Source of the DNA: Marinobacter santoriniensis NKSG1
GTDB taxonomy: Bacteria; Pseudomonadota; Gammaproteobacteria; Pseudomonadales; Oleiphilaceae
Length of the DNA: 64,000 nt
Direction: 5' to 3'
NCBI RefSeq assembly: GCF_000347775.1
Contig: NZ_APAT01000005.1
Location: forward strand, 62,001-126,000
The position numbers and the translations under genes are program-made. Below are positions 53,092 through 62,054 of the stretch, piece after piece. Every line of letters starts with the position of its first letter. The stretch's first letter is position 1. The notes under the pieces were generated by a model. It saw only the letters and a list, made by a program, of their open reading frames with translations. It ran no database searches and was not told the DNA's origin.

Positions 53092-55818
53092 ATGATGGAC
53101 AAGAAGGATCTTTCCCTCCGCGAACTCCTGAAGTTTCGCAACGGCTGGCTTGCCTGGCTGATTTTTGCGGTCTCGGTGGCCGCCACCCTGATTCTCTGGC
53201 AGGTGTCGATTCGCCTGGTGGACGACCGCACCGAAGCCCGCTTCCGCTCACAATCCCTGCAACTGAAAACCGCAATTGAGGAACGGCTGCTCAACTACGA
53301 GCAGGTCCTGGCGGGCAGTGCCGGCCTGTTCTCTGTCGCTGGCGAGGTATCCCGGGATGAATGGCGGCAGTATGTCGACAAGGTGGACATCAATCGTTAC
53401 TACCCGGGTATTCAGGGTATCGGGTTCGTCAAGCGGATCGGTGTCCGGCAAATGGCGGATCACATCGCCTCGGTCCGGGCCGAGGGCATTCACAACTATC
53501 TGGTCAATCCGCTGGGTGTCGGGCCTTACTATTACCCCATCGTCTACCTGGAACCCGGTACCGACCGCAATCGACGGGCGCTGGGCTATGATGCTTTCAG
53601 TGATCCGGTGCACCGCCGTGCCATGGAACACGCCAGGGATGAGGCCGTGCCTACGGTCACCGGCAAGGTCGTGCTGGTTCAGGAAGAGGTGGACGAGGAT
53701 CAGGCCAGCTTCCTGATGTACTACCCCGTCTATCAGGGCGGAGTGGTGCCGGAAATCCGCGCGGAGCGAAGGATGATGCTCGCCGGGTACGTGTTCAGCG
53801 CGTTCCGGATGAACAACCTGATTGACGGAATTGTGGGGCTTATAGCGCCGTTTCTGGATGTCCGCATCTACGATGAAGGCGCTGTGAACCGGGACAACCT
53901 GATGTACGGCTCGAACCTGGGATCGCTGGACAATGATTTCAGTTTCGCCATGAGCCAGACCATCAGTCACGGCGGTCGTGACTGGCTGCTCCAAACCCGG
54001 TCCACTCCGGCTTTTGACTATCTCGCGTCCGATCCAAGGCCGCCCATTGTTCTGGGCAGCGGTCTGCTGGTCAGTGTGCTGTTGTTCCTGTTTGTACTTG
54101 CCATGATCCGATCCCGTCTGATGGCGCAGGTTACTGCTGGCCATTACCGGGCCATCACGGAGGGTGCCGCCAACGTAACGCTGGTGATGAACCGGGCAGG
54201 CAAGGCGCTTTACGCGAGTCCCTCAAGCTACGACATTCTCGGGTTTGACCCTGACAAGGTGTCTCAGCTCGACTTCCAGCAATTGGTGCACGGCGACGAC
54301 TGGCCGGCCCTCGAACGGGGATTCAGGGATGCGGTTCGCTCGCCCGGCAAGCAGTTGCCCATGATTCGTGCCCGCATTCGGGACGCCGAGGGTCGGTGGC
54401 GGGATATGGAGGGCACCTTCACCGCCATGTTGTCGGTTCCGGGCGTAAACGGAGTTGTGCTCAGTCTTCGGGACCTGACCCAGCTCAAGGCGGCCCAGTC
54501 TGAACTGCATCGTCTTGCCTTCTATGATCCGTTGACCGGTCTGGCCAACCGCCAGTTGTTCCGTGACCGTCTCAATCACGTTGTGCGTCGGGCCCGTCGC
54601 AGTGGCGAATCGGCGGCGCTGATGTTCCTGGACCTCGACGGCTTCAAGCGGATCAACGATACCCTGGGGCACGATGCCGGAGACGCCCTGTTGAAACAGG
54701 TTGCCCAGTGGCTGGAGGGGTGTGTGCGCGAAGAGGATTCGGTTGCCCGGCTTGGTGGCGATGAATTCGTGGTCCTGCTGTCGAGAATCAGTGGGCCCGA
54801 TGCCGCCGGCAAGGTTGCGGAAACCATCTTGAATCGTCTTTGCCAGAGAATCCGGCTGAACGATCATGAGGTGGGTGTGACGGTCAGCATCGGCATCACC
54901 ATGGTGCCTCACGACAGCGAAGACGCCGGCGCCCTCATGAAATATGCCGACCTTGCCATGTATCGGGCCAAGGAAGTGGGCAGAAACACCTACCAGTTCT
55001 TCACGCCGGCCATGAATATCAAGGCCGCCCGTCGCCTGTTGCAGCAGGAAGAACTGTCCACTGCGTTGGCCGATGACCGGTTTGTCCTGCACTATCAGCC
55101 CAAGATCGATCTCTCCACCGAGCGGGTGATTGGGGTTGAGGCGTTCCTGAGATGGCACCATCCCGAAAAGGGCCTGGTCTCTGCCCAACAGTTTATTGGA
55201 CTTGCCGAAGAAACCGGTCTGATTGTGCGCCTTGGCGAGGTGGCTCTGCGGCAGGCCTGTATTCAGGTCCAGGCCCTCGAGCGGGCAGGCTTTGAATCCC
55301 TGAAAATGGCCGTGAACCTGTCGGTTCGGCAGCTGACCGATCCGGGATTCCTGGATATGATCCGGCAGGTAATTACCGAAACCGGTGTCTCTCCGGAACG
55401 GCTCGAACTGGAAATGCCGGCCGAACTCCTGAACGAGGATCCCAGGATGCTCCGGGAGCTTCTGGTCTCCCTGAATGATCTCGGTGTCTGTCTGATTCTC
55501 GATGACTTCGGGACCGGCGCCTGTTCTCTGGTGGCTTTGCAACAATTGCCGCTGGACGTCATCAAGATCGACCACGGCTTTATCCGGGACATTCCCTACA
55601 ACGTCAGCGCTACCGACGTGGCCTCCGCGGTGATTGCCCTGGCCCGGAAACTTCACCTGACCGTGGTGGCGGAAGGGGTCGAAACTCCCCAGCAGCTCCA
55701 TTTCCTGAAATCCGCCGGTTGTGCCCAGTGTCAGGGCAATCTGTTCAGCTACCCATTGGATGAAGATGCGCTGATCGGCTTCCTGATTCGTCAGTATGAG
55801 CGACCGCTGATGTCCTGA
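53092..55818 (+). CDS. CHASE-PAS-GGDEF-EAL membrane protein (c-di-GMP turnover)
   Basis: A 908-residue protein. Transmembrane helices near 19-36 and 318-338 enclose a periplasmic CHASE domain (YYPGIQGIGFVKR, VYLEPGTDRNRRALGYD). A PAS domain (about 350-460) and a GGDEF domain follow, with intact GGDEF at 555-559 and inhibitory RxxD (REED, 546-549). The EAL domain is degenerate: EAF at 683-685 replaces EAL, and the usual E-I-T-E is EMPA (774-777). DDFGTG, KID and AEGVET persist. It is probably a diguanylate cyclase with a weak or regulatory EAL half. The ATG at 53092 was chosen over an upstream GTG; neither has a strong ribosome site. Confidence 0.9.
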   Translation: MMDKKDLSLRELLKFRNGWLAWLIFAVSVAATLILWQVSIRLVDDRTEARFRSQSLQLKTAIEERLLNYEQVLAGSAGLFSVAGEVSRDEWRQYVDKVDINRYYPGIQGIGFVKRIGVRQMADHIASVRAEGIHNYLVNPLGVGPYYYPIVYLEPGTDRNRRALGYDAFSDPVHRRAMEHARDEAVPTVTGKVVLVQEEVDEDQASFLMYYPVYQGGVVPEIRAERRMMLAGYVFSAFRMNNLIDGIVGLIAPFLDVRIYDEGAVNRDNLMYGSNLGSLDNDFSFAMSQTISHGGRDWLLQTRSTPAFDYLASDPRPPIVLGSGLLVSVLLFLFVLAMIRSRLMAQVTAGHYRAITEGAANVTLVMNRAGKALYASPSSYDILGFDPDKVSQLDFQQLVHGDDWPALERGFRDAVRSPGKQLPMIRARIRDAEGRWRDMEGTFTAMLSVPGVNGVVLSLRDLTQLKAAQSELHRLAFYDPLTGLANRQLFRDRLNHVVRRARRSGESAALMFLDLDGFKRINDTLGHDAGDALLKQVAQWLEGCVREEDSVARLGGDEFVVLLSRISGPDAAGKVAETILNRLCQRIRLNDHEVGVTVSIGITMVPHDSEDAGALMKYADLAMYRAKEVGRNTYQFFTPAMNIKAARRLLQQEELSTALADDRFVLHYQPKIDLSTERVIGVEAFLRWHHPEKGLVSAQQFIGLAEETGLIVRLGEVALRQACIQVQALERAGFESLKMAVNLSVRQLTDPGFLDMIRQVITETGVSPERLELEMPAELLNEDPRMLRELLVSLNDLGVCLILDDFGTGACSLVALQQLPLDVIKIDHGFIRDIPYNVSATDVASAVIALARKLHLTVVAEGVETPQQLHFLKSAGCAQCQGNLFSYPLDEDALIGFLIRQYERPLMS

Positions 55819-55923
55819 TCATGGCAATGGCGGTCGGTAACCGGTAAAATCACGCCGTTCCCGGATCCCGGTAGCGGCCCCTCCGGGCTCAATCCTTCGT
55901 CAATTAATGAGTAATCATCGTCT

Positions 55924-57726
55924 GTGACTGAACTGAGCCGAATCCGTAACTTTTCCATTATTGCCCACATCGACCATGGTAAATCCACGCTGGCAGATCG
56001 ATTCATTCAGCTCTGCGGTGGACTCACCGATCGGGAGATGGCCGAGCAGGTCCTGGATTCCATGGACCTGGAGCGGGAACGCGGGATTACTATCAAGGCC
56101 CAGAGCGTCACGCTCAACTACCAGGCCCGGGATGGTGAGATTTACAAACTGAACTTCATCGACACTCCCGGTCACGTCGATTTTTCCTACGAAGTGTCGC
56201 GCTCCCTGTATGCCTGCGAGGGCGCTCTCCTGGTGGTTGATGCCGGGCAGGGCGTTGAAGCCCAGTCGGTTGCCAACTGCTACACCGCCATCGAACAGGG
56301 GCTGGAGGTGGTTCCAGTCCTGAACAAGATGGACCTGCCGCAGGCGGAGCCCGATCGGGTAGCGGCGGAAATCGAGGACATCATCGGGATCGAGGCCTCG
56401 GATGCCGTCCGCTGCAGCGCCAAGAGCGGTATGGGGGTCGAGGATGTTCTCGAGGATCTGATCCGCAAGATTCCGCCGCCCAAGGGAGACCGCAGTGCCC
56501 CGCTGCAGGCGCTGATCATCGATTCCTGGTTCGACAACTATCTTGGCGTGGTATCGCTGGTGCGAGTGATGGAAGGAACGCTCCGCAAAGGTGACAAGAT
56601 CGTCATGAAGTCGACCGGCAAGGTATGGAACGCTGACAAGGTCGGGATCTTCAACCCCAAGCCGAAAGACACCGACGTTCTCGAGTCGGGTGATGTCGGG
56701 TTTGTGGTGGCCGGTATCAAGGATATCCATGGCGCACCGGTGGGCGACACCATTGTGCACCAGAAATTCGCCGAACAGACGCCGATGCTGCCGGGGTTCA
56801 AGAAAGTGAAGCCGCAGGTCTATGCCGGCCTGTTCCCGGTGAGCGCCGATGACTACGATGATTTCCGGGATGCCCTGGAGAAGCTGACGCTCAACGATGC
56901 GTCGCTGTTCTTTGAACCGGAGAATTCCGACGCCCTTGGTTTCGGTTTCCGGTGCGGTTTCCTGGGCATGTTGCATATGGAGATCATCCAGGAGCGTCTG
57001 GAGCGCGAGTACGACCTGGACCTGATCACCACGGCACCCACGGTAATCTACGAGGTGGTTACCAAACAGGGTGAGACCCTGTCGGTGGACAATCCGTCGA
57101 GGCTTCCGGATATTGGGTCCATCGAGGAGATGCGCGAGCCCATTGTGGAAGCGAACATTCTGGTCCCACAGGAACACCTCGGTAACGTGATTGCCCTGTG
57201 CGAAGAGAAGCGCGGTGTCCAGAAAAACATGCACTTCATGTCCACCCAGGTTCAGCTCACCTACGAGTTGCCGATGGCCGAAGTGGTGATGGATTTCTTC
57301 GATCGGATCAAGTCCGCGAGCCGCGGTTTTGCGTCTCTGGATTATCATTTCGTGCGTTTCCAGTCGGCGAACCTGGTACGGCTGGACGTGTTGATCAATG
57401 GTGACAGGGTCGATGCCCTGGCTCTGATCGTTCACAAAGAGCAGGCGCACTACAAGGGTCGCCAGCTGATCGACAAGATGAAAGAGCTGATTCCCCGGCA
57501 AATGTTCGATATCGCGATTCAGGCCGCGATTGGTAACCAGGTTGTGGCCCGGGTCACCGTGAAGGCGCTTCGCAAGAACGTCACTGCAAAATGTTACGGC
57601 GGCGATGTCAGCCGTAAGAAAAAACTCCTGCAGAAGCAGAAGGAAGGTAAAAAGCGCATGAAGCAGCTCGGAAATGTCGAAGTGCCTCAGGAAGCGTTTC
57701 TTGCCGTGTTACAAGTTGATAAATAA
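55924..57726 (+). CDS. lepA: Elongation factor 4 (LepA)
   Basis: A 600-residue translational GTPase. The G domain has [18 protein letters not shown] and NKMDLP; EF-G-like domains follow, and the unique C-terminal domain ends with [18 protein letters not shown]. LepA binds stalled or assembling ribosomes and may back-translocate tRNA. The start codon is GTG at 55924. It is the first gene of the lepA-lepB-DUF4845-rnc-era-recO-pdxJ run. Confidence 0.98.
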   Translation: MTELSRIRNFSIIAHIDHGKSTLADRFIQLCGGLTDREMAEQVLDSMDLERERGITIKAQSVTLNYQARDGEIYKLNFIDTPGHVDFSYEVSRSLYACEGALLVVDAGQGVEAQSVANCYTAIEQGLEVVPVLNKMDLPQAEPDRVAAEIEDIIGIEASDAVRCSAKSGMGVEDVLEDLIRKIPPPKGDRSAPLQALIIDSWFDNYLGVVSLVRVMEGTLRKGDKIVMKSTGKVWNADKVGIFNPKPKDTDVLESGDVGFVVAGIKDIHGAPVGDTIVHQKFAEQTPMLPGFKKVKPQVYAGLFPVSADDYDDFRDALEKLTLNDASLFFEPENSDALGFGFRCGFLGMLHMEIIQERLEREYDLDLITTAPTVIYEVVTKQGETLSVDNPSRLPDIGSIEEMREPIVEANILVPQEHLGNVIALCEEKRGVQKNMHFMSTQVQLTYELPMAEVVMDFFDRIKSASRGFASLDYHFVRFQSANLVRLDVLINGDRVDALALIVHKEQAHYKGRQLIDKMKELIPRQMFDIAIQAAIGNQVVARVTVKALRKNVTAKCYGGDVSRKKKLLQKQKEGKKRMKQLGNVEVPQEAFLAVLQVDK

Positions 57727-57740
57727 CAGAAGGCTTCCGG

Positions 57741-58556
57741 ATGGATATTGATTTTCCCCTGGTTCTGGTAGTTCTGACCTTTGCGACGGGTCTGATATGG
57801 CTGGCGGACAGGCTGTTCCTCCGGGAGCGTCGACTGGCAGCGGCAAAGGCGGACAGTGGCCAGGCTGCCAATGTGTCTGCAGATACGGCGGGCGCCGAGG
57901 AGGTAGAGGAACCGAAAGAACCCTACTTGGTTGATCTCAGCCGCTCCTTTTTCCCGGTATTGCTGATCGTGTTGGTGCTGCGCTCGTTCCTGGTGGAGCC
58001 TTTCCAGATTCCATCAGGCTCCATGTTGCCGACTCTGGAGGTGGGTGACTTCATCCTGGTCAACAAATACGCGTACGGCCTTCGTTTGCCGGTTATCGGC
58101 ACCAAGATCATCCCGGTGGGTGAGCCCCAGCGCGGCGATATCATGGTCTTTCATTATCCCAAAGATGGCGAGACCAACTACATCAAGCGGGTGATCGGTC
58201 TTCCGGGTGATCATATCCGGTACAAGGACAAGCAGTTGTACATCAACGGCAAAAAGATCGAGCACACCTCCGTGGCGAGGTTACCGCCGGTGGAGCTGTT
58301 GCGGGAGGACCTTGACGGTGTCGAACACGATATCTTCCATAGCCTGGGATGGACCGGTGACCGGGGTGAGGGTGAGTGGACGGTTCCCGAAGGCCAGTAT
58401 TTCATGATGGGCGATAACCGTGACAACAGTAATGACAGTCGTTACTGGGGATTCGTCCCGGAAGACATGATTGTCGGTAAGGCCTTTGCCATCTGGATGC
58501 ACTGGAAATCAATCACCACGCTGCCATCCTTTGATCGTGTGGGCGGCATCGAGTAA
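57741..58556 (+). CDS. lepB: Signal peptidase I
   Basis: A 271-residue inner-membrane protease with two N-terminal hydrophobic segments (residues 5-22 and about 70-85). The catalytic Ser94 is in QIPSGSMLPTLEVGDF and the general base Lys149 in TNYIKRVIGLPGD. The conserved box D/E GDNRDNSNDSRYWGFVPEDMIVG follows. It cleaves signal peptides of exported proteins at the periplasmic face. It lies 14 bases after lepA. Confidence 0.97.
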   Translation: MDIDFPLVLVVLTFATGLIWLADRLFLRERRLAAAKADSGQAANVSADTAGAEEVEEPKEPYLVDLSRSFFPVLLIVLVLRSFLVEPFQIPSGSMLPTLEVGDFILVNKYAYGLRLPVIGTKIIPVGEPQRGDIMVFHYPKDGETNYIKRVIGLPGDHIRYKDKQLYINGKKIEHTSVARLPPVELLREDLDGVEHDIFHSLGWTGDRGEGEWTVPEGQYFMMGDNRDNSNDSRYWGFVPEDMIVGKAFAIWMHWKSITTLPSFDRVGGIE

Positions 58557-58577
58557 CTCGGACTATCCTGGAGTGAA

Positions 58578-58973
58578 ATGACAATGACGAAAAACAATCT
58601 CTCCGCAATGGGGCGTCAGGGCGGTGCCTCGGCGATCACGGCTCTGGTGATGGTGCTGTTCTTTGGCAGCCTTTTGACCCTGGTGATCAAGCTTGGTCCG
58701 GTGTATCTGGACGATCTGACCATTCAGGAGGCGCTGGAGAGCCTTGACGGTACCGAGGGCCTGTCGAACATGGGGCCGGCACAGGTCAGAACCCTGATCA
58801 ACAAGCGCCTGAGCGTGAACAGTATCCGGGGATTCGACGCCAAACAGATCTCGGTTGAGAAGAATGGAGAGTTTGTCGTTATCAAGGTCGATTACGAAGT
58901 CCGGAACAACATATTCAGCAACGTGGATACCGTGGTCCACTTCAAACACGAATACGAGATGAAGGGCAAGTGA
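58578..58973 (+). CDS. DUF4845 membrane-anchored protein
   Basis: A 131-residue protein with one N-terminal transmembrane helix (residues about 17-38) and a periplasmic or cytoplasmic domain that fits DUF4845: [19 protein letters not shown] and an [21 protein letters not shown] close. A short gene of this type sits between lepB and rnc in many gammaproteobacteria; its function is unknown. GGAG precedes the ATG at 58578. The stop overlaps the rnc start. Confidence 0.88.
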   Translation: MTMTKNNLSAMGRQGGASAITALVMVLFFGSLLTLVIKLGPVYLDDLTIQEALESLDGTEGLSNMGPAQVRTLINKRLSVNSIRGFDAKQISVEKNGEFVVIKVDYEVRNNIFSNVDTVVHFKHEYEMKGK

Positions 58974-59659
58974 GTTCTCAACCCGATCTGGATCAATTAC
59001 AGCGGCGTATCGGTTACCAGTTCAAATCACCGGAGCGCCTGCTGCTGGCACTGACCCACCGGAGTTTCGGCAACCAGAATAACGAGCGACTTGAGTTTCT
59101 GGGAGACTCCATCGTCAACATGGTGATTGCCGAGTACCTCTACCTGAACTTCGAGAAAGCACGGGAAGGCCAGCTCAGCCGACTGAGGGCCCGTATGGTC
59201 AAAGGGGTGACGCTGGCGGAGATCGGACGGGAGTTCGACCTCGGGCGCTACCTGCGTCTGGGATCGGGTGAACTCAAAAGCGGCGGCTTCCGCAGAGAGT
59301 CGATTCTGGCCGATGCCGTGGAGTCGATCATTGGTGCCATCTATCTCGACAGTGATTTCCACACCTGCCGGGCTCAGGTCTTGCGCTGGTTTGAACAACG
59401 TCTGAAGAACCTGGATTTGCAGGATACCCAGAAGGATCCGAAAACCCGGCTTCAGGAATACCTTCAGTCCCGACAATTTCCCCTGCCGCGCTACGATGTG
59501 ATTTCCGTGGACGGTGAGGCCCACAATCAAACATTCCACGTTTCCTGCGCGTTACCGTCCCTGGATCGCAAGACCACCGGTACCGGAAGCAGTCGTCGTA
59601 TCGCCGAACAGCAGGCGGCACGCAATGCGCTCAAGGAACTGGGTGTGGAGAATTCCTGA
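58970..59659 (+). CDS. rnc: Ribonuclease III
   Basis: A 229-residue RNase III. The signature [20 protein letters not shown] holds the catalytic acidic residues, and a C-terminal double-stranded-RNA-binding domain ([17 protein letters not shown] to [14 protein letters not shown]) follows. It matures 16S and 23S rRNA and cuts structured mRNAs. The start is a GTG at 58970 overlapping the upstream stop (GTGA), and its stop overlaps the era ATG, so translation of the three genes is coupled. Confidence 0.97.
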   Translation: MSSQPDLDQLQRRIGYQFKSPERLLLALTHRSFGNQNNERLEFLGDSIVNMVIAEYLYLNFEKAREGQLSRLRARMVKGVTLAEIGREFDLGRYLRLGSGELKSGGFRRESILADAVESIIGAIYLDSDFHTCRAQVLRWFEQRLKNLDLQDTQKDPKTRLQEYLQSRQFPLPRYDVISVDGEAHNQTFHVSCALPSLDRKTTGTGSSRRIAEQQAARNALKELGVENS

Positions 59660-60576
59660 TGAATGACATTACCCGCCCGGAAAACCCGGACAGTCGATGC
59701 GGCTTCGTTGCGATTGTCGGCCGCCCGAACGTGGGCAAGTCGACGTTGCTCAACCACATCCTTGGTCAGAAGCTCAGCATTACCTCGAGGAAGCCGCAGA
59801 CAACCCGCCATCAGGTTCTGGGCATCAAGACCGAAGGTCCGGTTCAGGCGATCTATGTGGATACGCCGGGAATGCACGAGGATGAGCCACGGGCGCTGAA
59901 TCGCTATATGAACAAGGCGGCGTCTTCGGCGCTGATTGATGTCGATGTGGTGGTTTTCGTGGTCGACCAGATGGCTTGGACCACCGCCGATGAGCTCGTC
60001 CTGGAAAAGCTGTCCCGCCTGAAATGTCCGGTGATTCTGGCCGTCAACAAGGTCGACAAGATCGAGAACCGGGATGCGCTTCTGCCGCATCTCGACATGC
60101 TCTCGAAGAAGCGGGACTTTGCCGAGATCATTCCCCTGTCGGCACTCCGGGAAACCAATCTGGAACCGCTGGAACAGGCCGTCGGTCGTTATCTGCCGCA
60201 GAGCGTTCACTTTTATCCGGACGATCAGATCACCGATCGCAGCGAGCGGTTCATGGCATCCGAAATTGTCCGGGAAAAGATCACCCGACAACTGGGCGCA
60301 GAGTTGCCATATTCTGTCGCGGTTGAGATCGAGGAGTTCAAGCAGGAAGGCAAGACCCTGCACATCTCGGCGCTGATACTGGTTGAAAGGGAAGGCCAGA
60401 AAAAAATCATCATCGGCGACAAGGGCGAGCGTATGCGTCGGATAGGCCAGGAGGCCCGGACCGATATGGAGCGCCTGTTCGGTAGCAAGGTCATGCTCAA
60501 GCTCTGGGTCAAGGTCAAACGGGGTTGGGCCGATAGTGATCGAGCGCTCAAGAGCCTTGGTATGAGTGATTTCTGA
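59659..60576 (+). CDS. era: GTPase Era
   Basis: A 305-residue GTPase with G1 GRPNVGKST (residues 21-29), DTPGMHE and NKVDK motifs. A C-terminal KH domain contains [19 protein letters not shown], which binds the 3' end of 16S rRNA. It is needed for 30S maturation and links ribosome assembly to cell cycle. Its position directly after rnc is conserved. Confidence 0.98.
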   Translation: MNDITRPENPDSRCGFVAIVGRPNVGKSTLLNHILGQKLSITSRKPQTTRHQVLGIKTEGPVQAIYVDTPGMHEDEPRALNRYMNKAASSALIDVDVVVFVVDQMAWTTADELVLEKLSRLKCPVILAVNKVDKIENRDALLPHLDMLSKKRDFAEIIPLSALRETNLEPLEQAVGRYLPQSVHFYPDDQITDRSERFMASEIVREKITRQLGAELPYSVAVEIEEFKQEGKTLHISALILVEREGQKKIIIGDKGERMRRIGQEARTDMERLFGSKVMLKLWVKVKRGWADSDRALKSLGMSDF

Positions 60577-60585
60577 GGCTCGACC

Positions 60586-61314
60586 ATGAGGGAGCCTGAA
60601 CAGCAGGAGCCCGCCTATGTTCTCCATCGCCGCGCCTGGCGGGAAACCAGCCTTTTGGTGGATGTTTTCACCCTGAATCGGGGCCGCATGACGCTGATTG
60701 CCCGCGGCGCGAACAGTGCCAAAAGCCCTCTGAAGGCGCAGCTTCAACCGTTTCAGCCATTGCTGCTCGACTGGACCGGCCGGGGAGATCTGAAAACCCT
60801 GACCCAGGTTGACGTTCGCCCGGGCCCGGAGCTCCGACGGACCCAGGCTCTCTACAGCGGCCTTTACCTCAATGAGCTTCTGCAGAAAATCCTGCCGCCG
60901 GCCGATCCGCACCCCACATTGTTTGCTGCGTATATCGATGCGATTGCCCGTTTGTCCGAGGGTGGCGCAATCGAGCCAGTCCTCAGACGATTCGAGCGAA
61001 CGTTTGCCAGTGCTCTTGGCTATGATTTTGCCTGGGATCAGACCACGGACACTCGGGCACCGGTCGAGCCTGGCAACACCTATTGTTATGATCCGGAACA
61101 GGGTATTGTCTGTCAGCCTTGTCCCACCGTCCGGTTGCAAGGCCTGCCCGGCGAGACATTGCTGGCCATTGAGGCCGGTGATCTGGAAGCGCCGGATGCC
61201 CGGCGCGTGGCGAAAAAAGTCATGCGGGTTCTGATGGATTACCTGCTTCAGGGCAAGCCGCTGAACAGTCGGGCCCTATTCATGCATCTTCGGGGAGAAA
61301 ACCATGAATCCTAG
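60586..61314 (+). CDS. recO: DNA repair protein RecO
   Basis: A 242-residue protein. The N-terminal OB fold ([32 protein letters not shown]) and the helical C-terminal domain ([20 protein letters not shown]) match RecO. No zinc-binding Cys cluster of the Gram-positive type is required; scattered Cys are present. It loads RecA onto SSB-coated DNA with RecR. The end overlaps the pdxJ start by 11 bases. Confidence 0.95.
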   Translation: MREPEQQEPAYVLHRRAWRETSLLVDVFTLNRGRMTLIARGANSAKSPLKAQLQPFQPLLLDWTGRGDLKTLTQVDVRPGPELRRTQALYSGLYLNELLQKILPPADPHPTLFAAYIDAIARLSEGGAIEPVLRRFERTFASALGYDFAWDQTTDTRAPVEPGNTYCYDPEQGIVCQPCPTVRLQGLPGETLLAIEAGDLEAPDARRVAKKVMRVLMDYLLQGKPLNSRALFMHLRGENHES

Positions 61315-62038
61315 AGTACTGCTTGGGGTCAATATTGACCATGTCGCCACCCTTCGCCAGGCGCGGGGGACGCGATACCCGGATCCGGTGCAGGCCGCCA
61401 TTATGGCGGAAGAAGCGGGCGCCGACGGTATCACGATTCATCCCCGGGAAGACCGGCGCCACATTCAGGACAGGGACGTACTGCTGCTGCGAGAAGTCCT
61501 GCAAACCAAAATGAACCTGGAAATGGCGGTCACCGATGCCATGCTGGCTTTTGCCGAGCAGGTACGCCCGGAGTGCGTATGCCTGGTACCGGAGAAGCGG
61601 GAAGAGCTTACGACAGAAGGTGGGCTTGACGTCGAAGGCCAGGAAACGCGGATTGCCAAGGCGTGTGAACGACTGAGAGCGATCGGAGCGGAGGTGTCGC
61701 TGTTCATTGATCCGGATCCGGCCCAGATTGATGCGGCGGTTCGTTGCGGGGCTCCGGTTGTCGAGTTGCATACCGGCGAGTATGCCGAAGCGAGAACCCC
61801 GGAGCAGGAAGACGCCGCGTTCGATACTCTGCTCAAGGCAGTCGCCCATGCCCGCAAGAAAGGGCTGGTGGTGAACGCCGGGCACGGCTTGCATTACCAC
61901 AACACCGAACGTGTTGCCGCTATTGAAGGCGTCAACGAACTGAATATCGGCCATGCCATTATTGCCCGTGCCGTCTTCACGGGGCTGAAGGAGGCCGTGT
62001 CCGATATGAAAGCGATTCTGGAACGGGCGCGCCGCTGA
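61304..62038 (+). CDS. pdxJ: Pyridoxine 5'-phosphate synthase
   Basis: A 244-residue TIM-barrel enzyme. Landmarks are [18 protein letters not shown], the [16 protein letters not shown] loop and GHGLHYHNT near the phosphate-binding end. It condenses aminoacetone phosphate with 1-deoxyxylulose 5-phosphate to pyridoxine phosphate. It is the last gene of the lepA run here and is convergent with the hybrid kinase. Confidence 0.97.
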   Translation: MNPRVLLGVNIDHVATLRQARGTRYPDPVQAAIMAEEAGADGITIHPREDRRHIQDRDVLLLREVLQTKMNLEMAVTDAMLAFAEQVRPECVCLVPEKREELTTEGGLDVEGQETRIAKACERLRAIGAEVSLFIDPDPAQIDAAVRCGAPVVELHTGEYAEARTPEQEDAAFDTLLKAVAHARKKGLVVNAGHGLHYHNTERVAAIEGVNELNIGHAIIARAVFTGLKEAVSDMKAILERARR

Positions 62039-62054
62039 TTTCCCGTATTCCGCG

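Noticed and set aside
55915..57501. A 528-codon open frame antisense to lepA, and similar long frames opposite ffh, nadB, era/recO and hom.
   Set aside because: They mirror real genes in high-GC codon-biased DNA, lack family motifs and ribosome sites, and are rich in His, Gln and Arg as expected of shadow frames.
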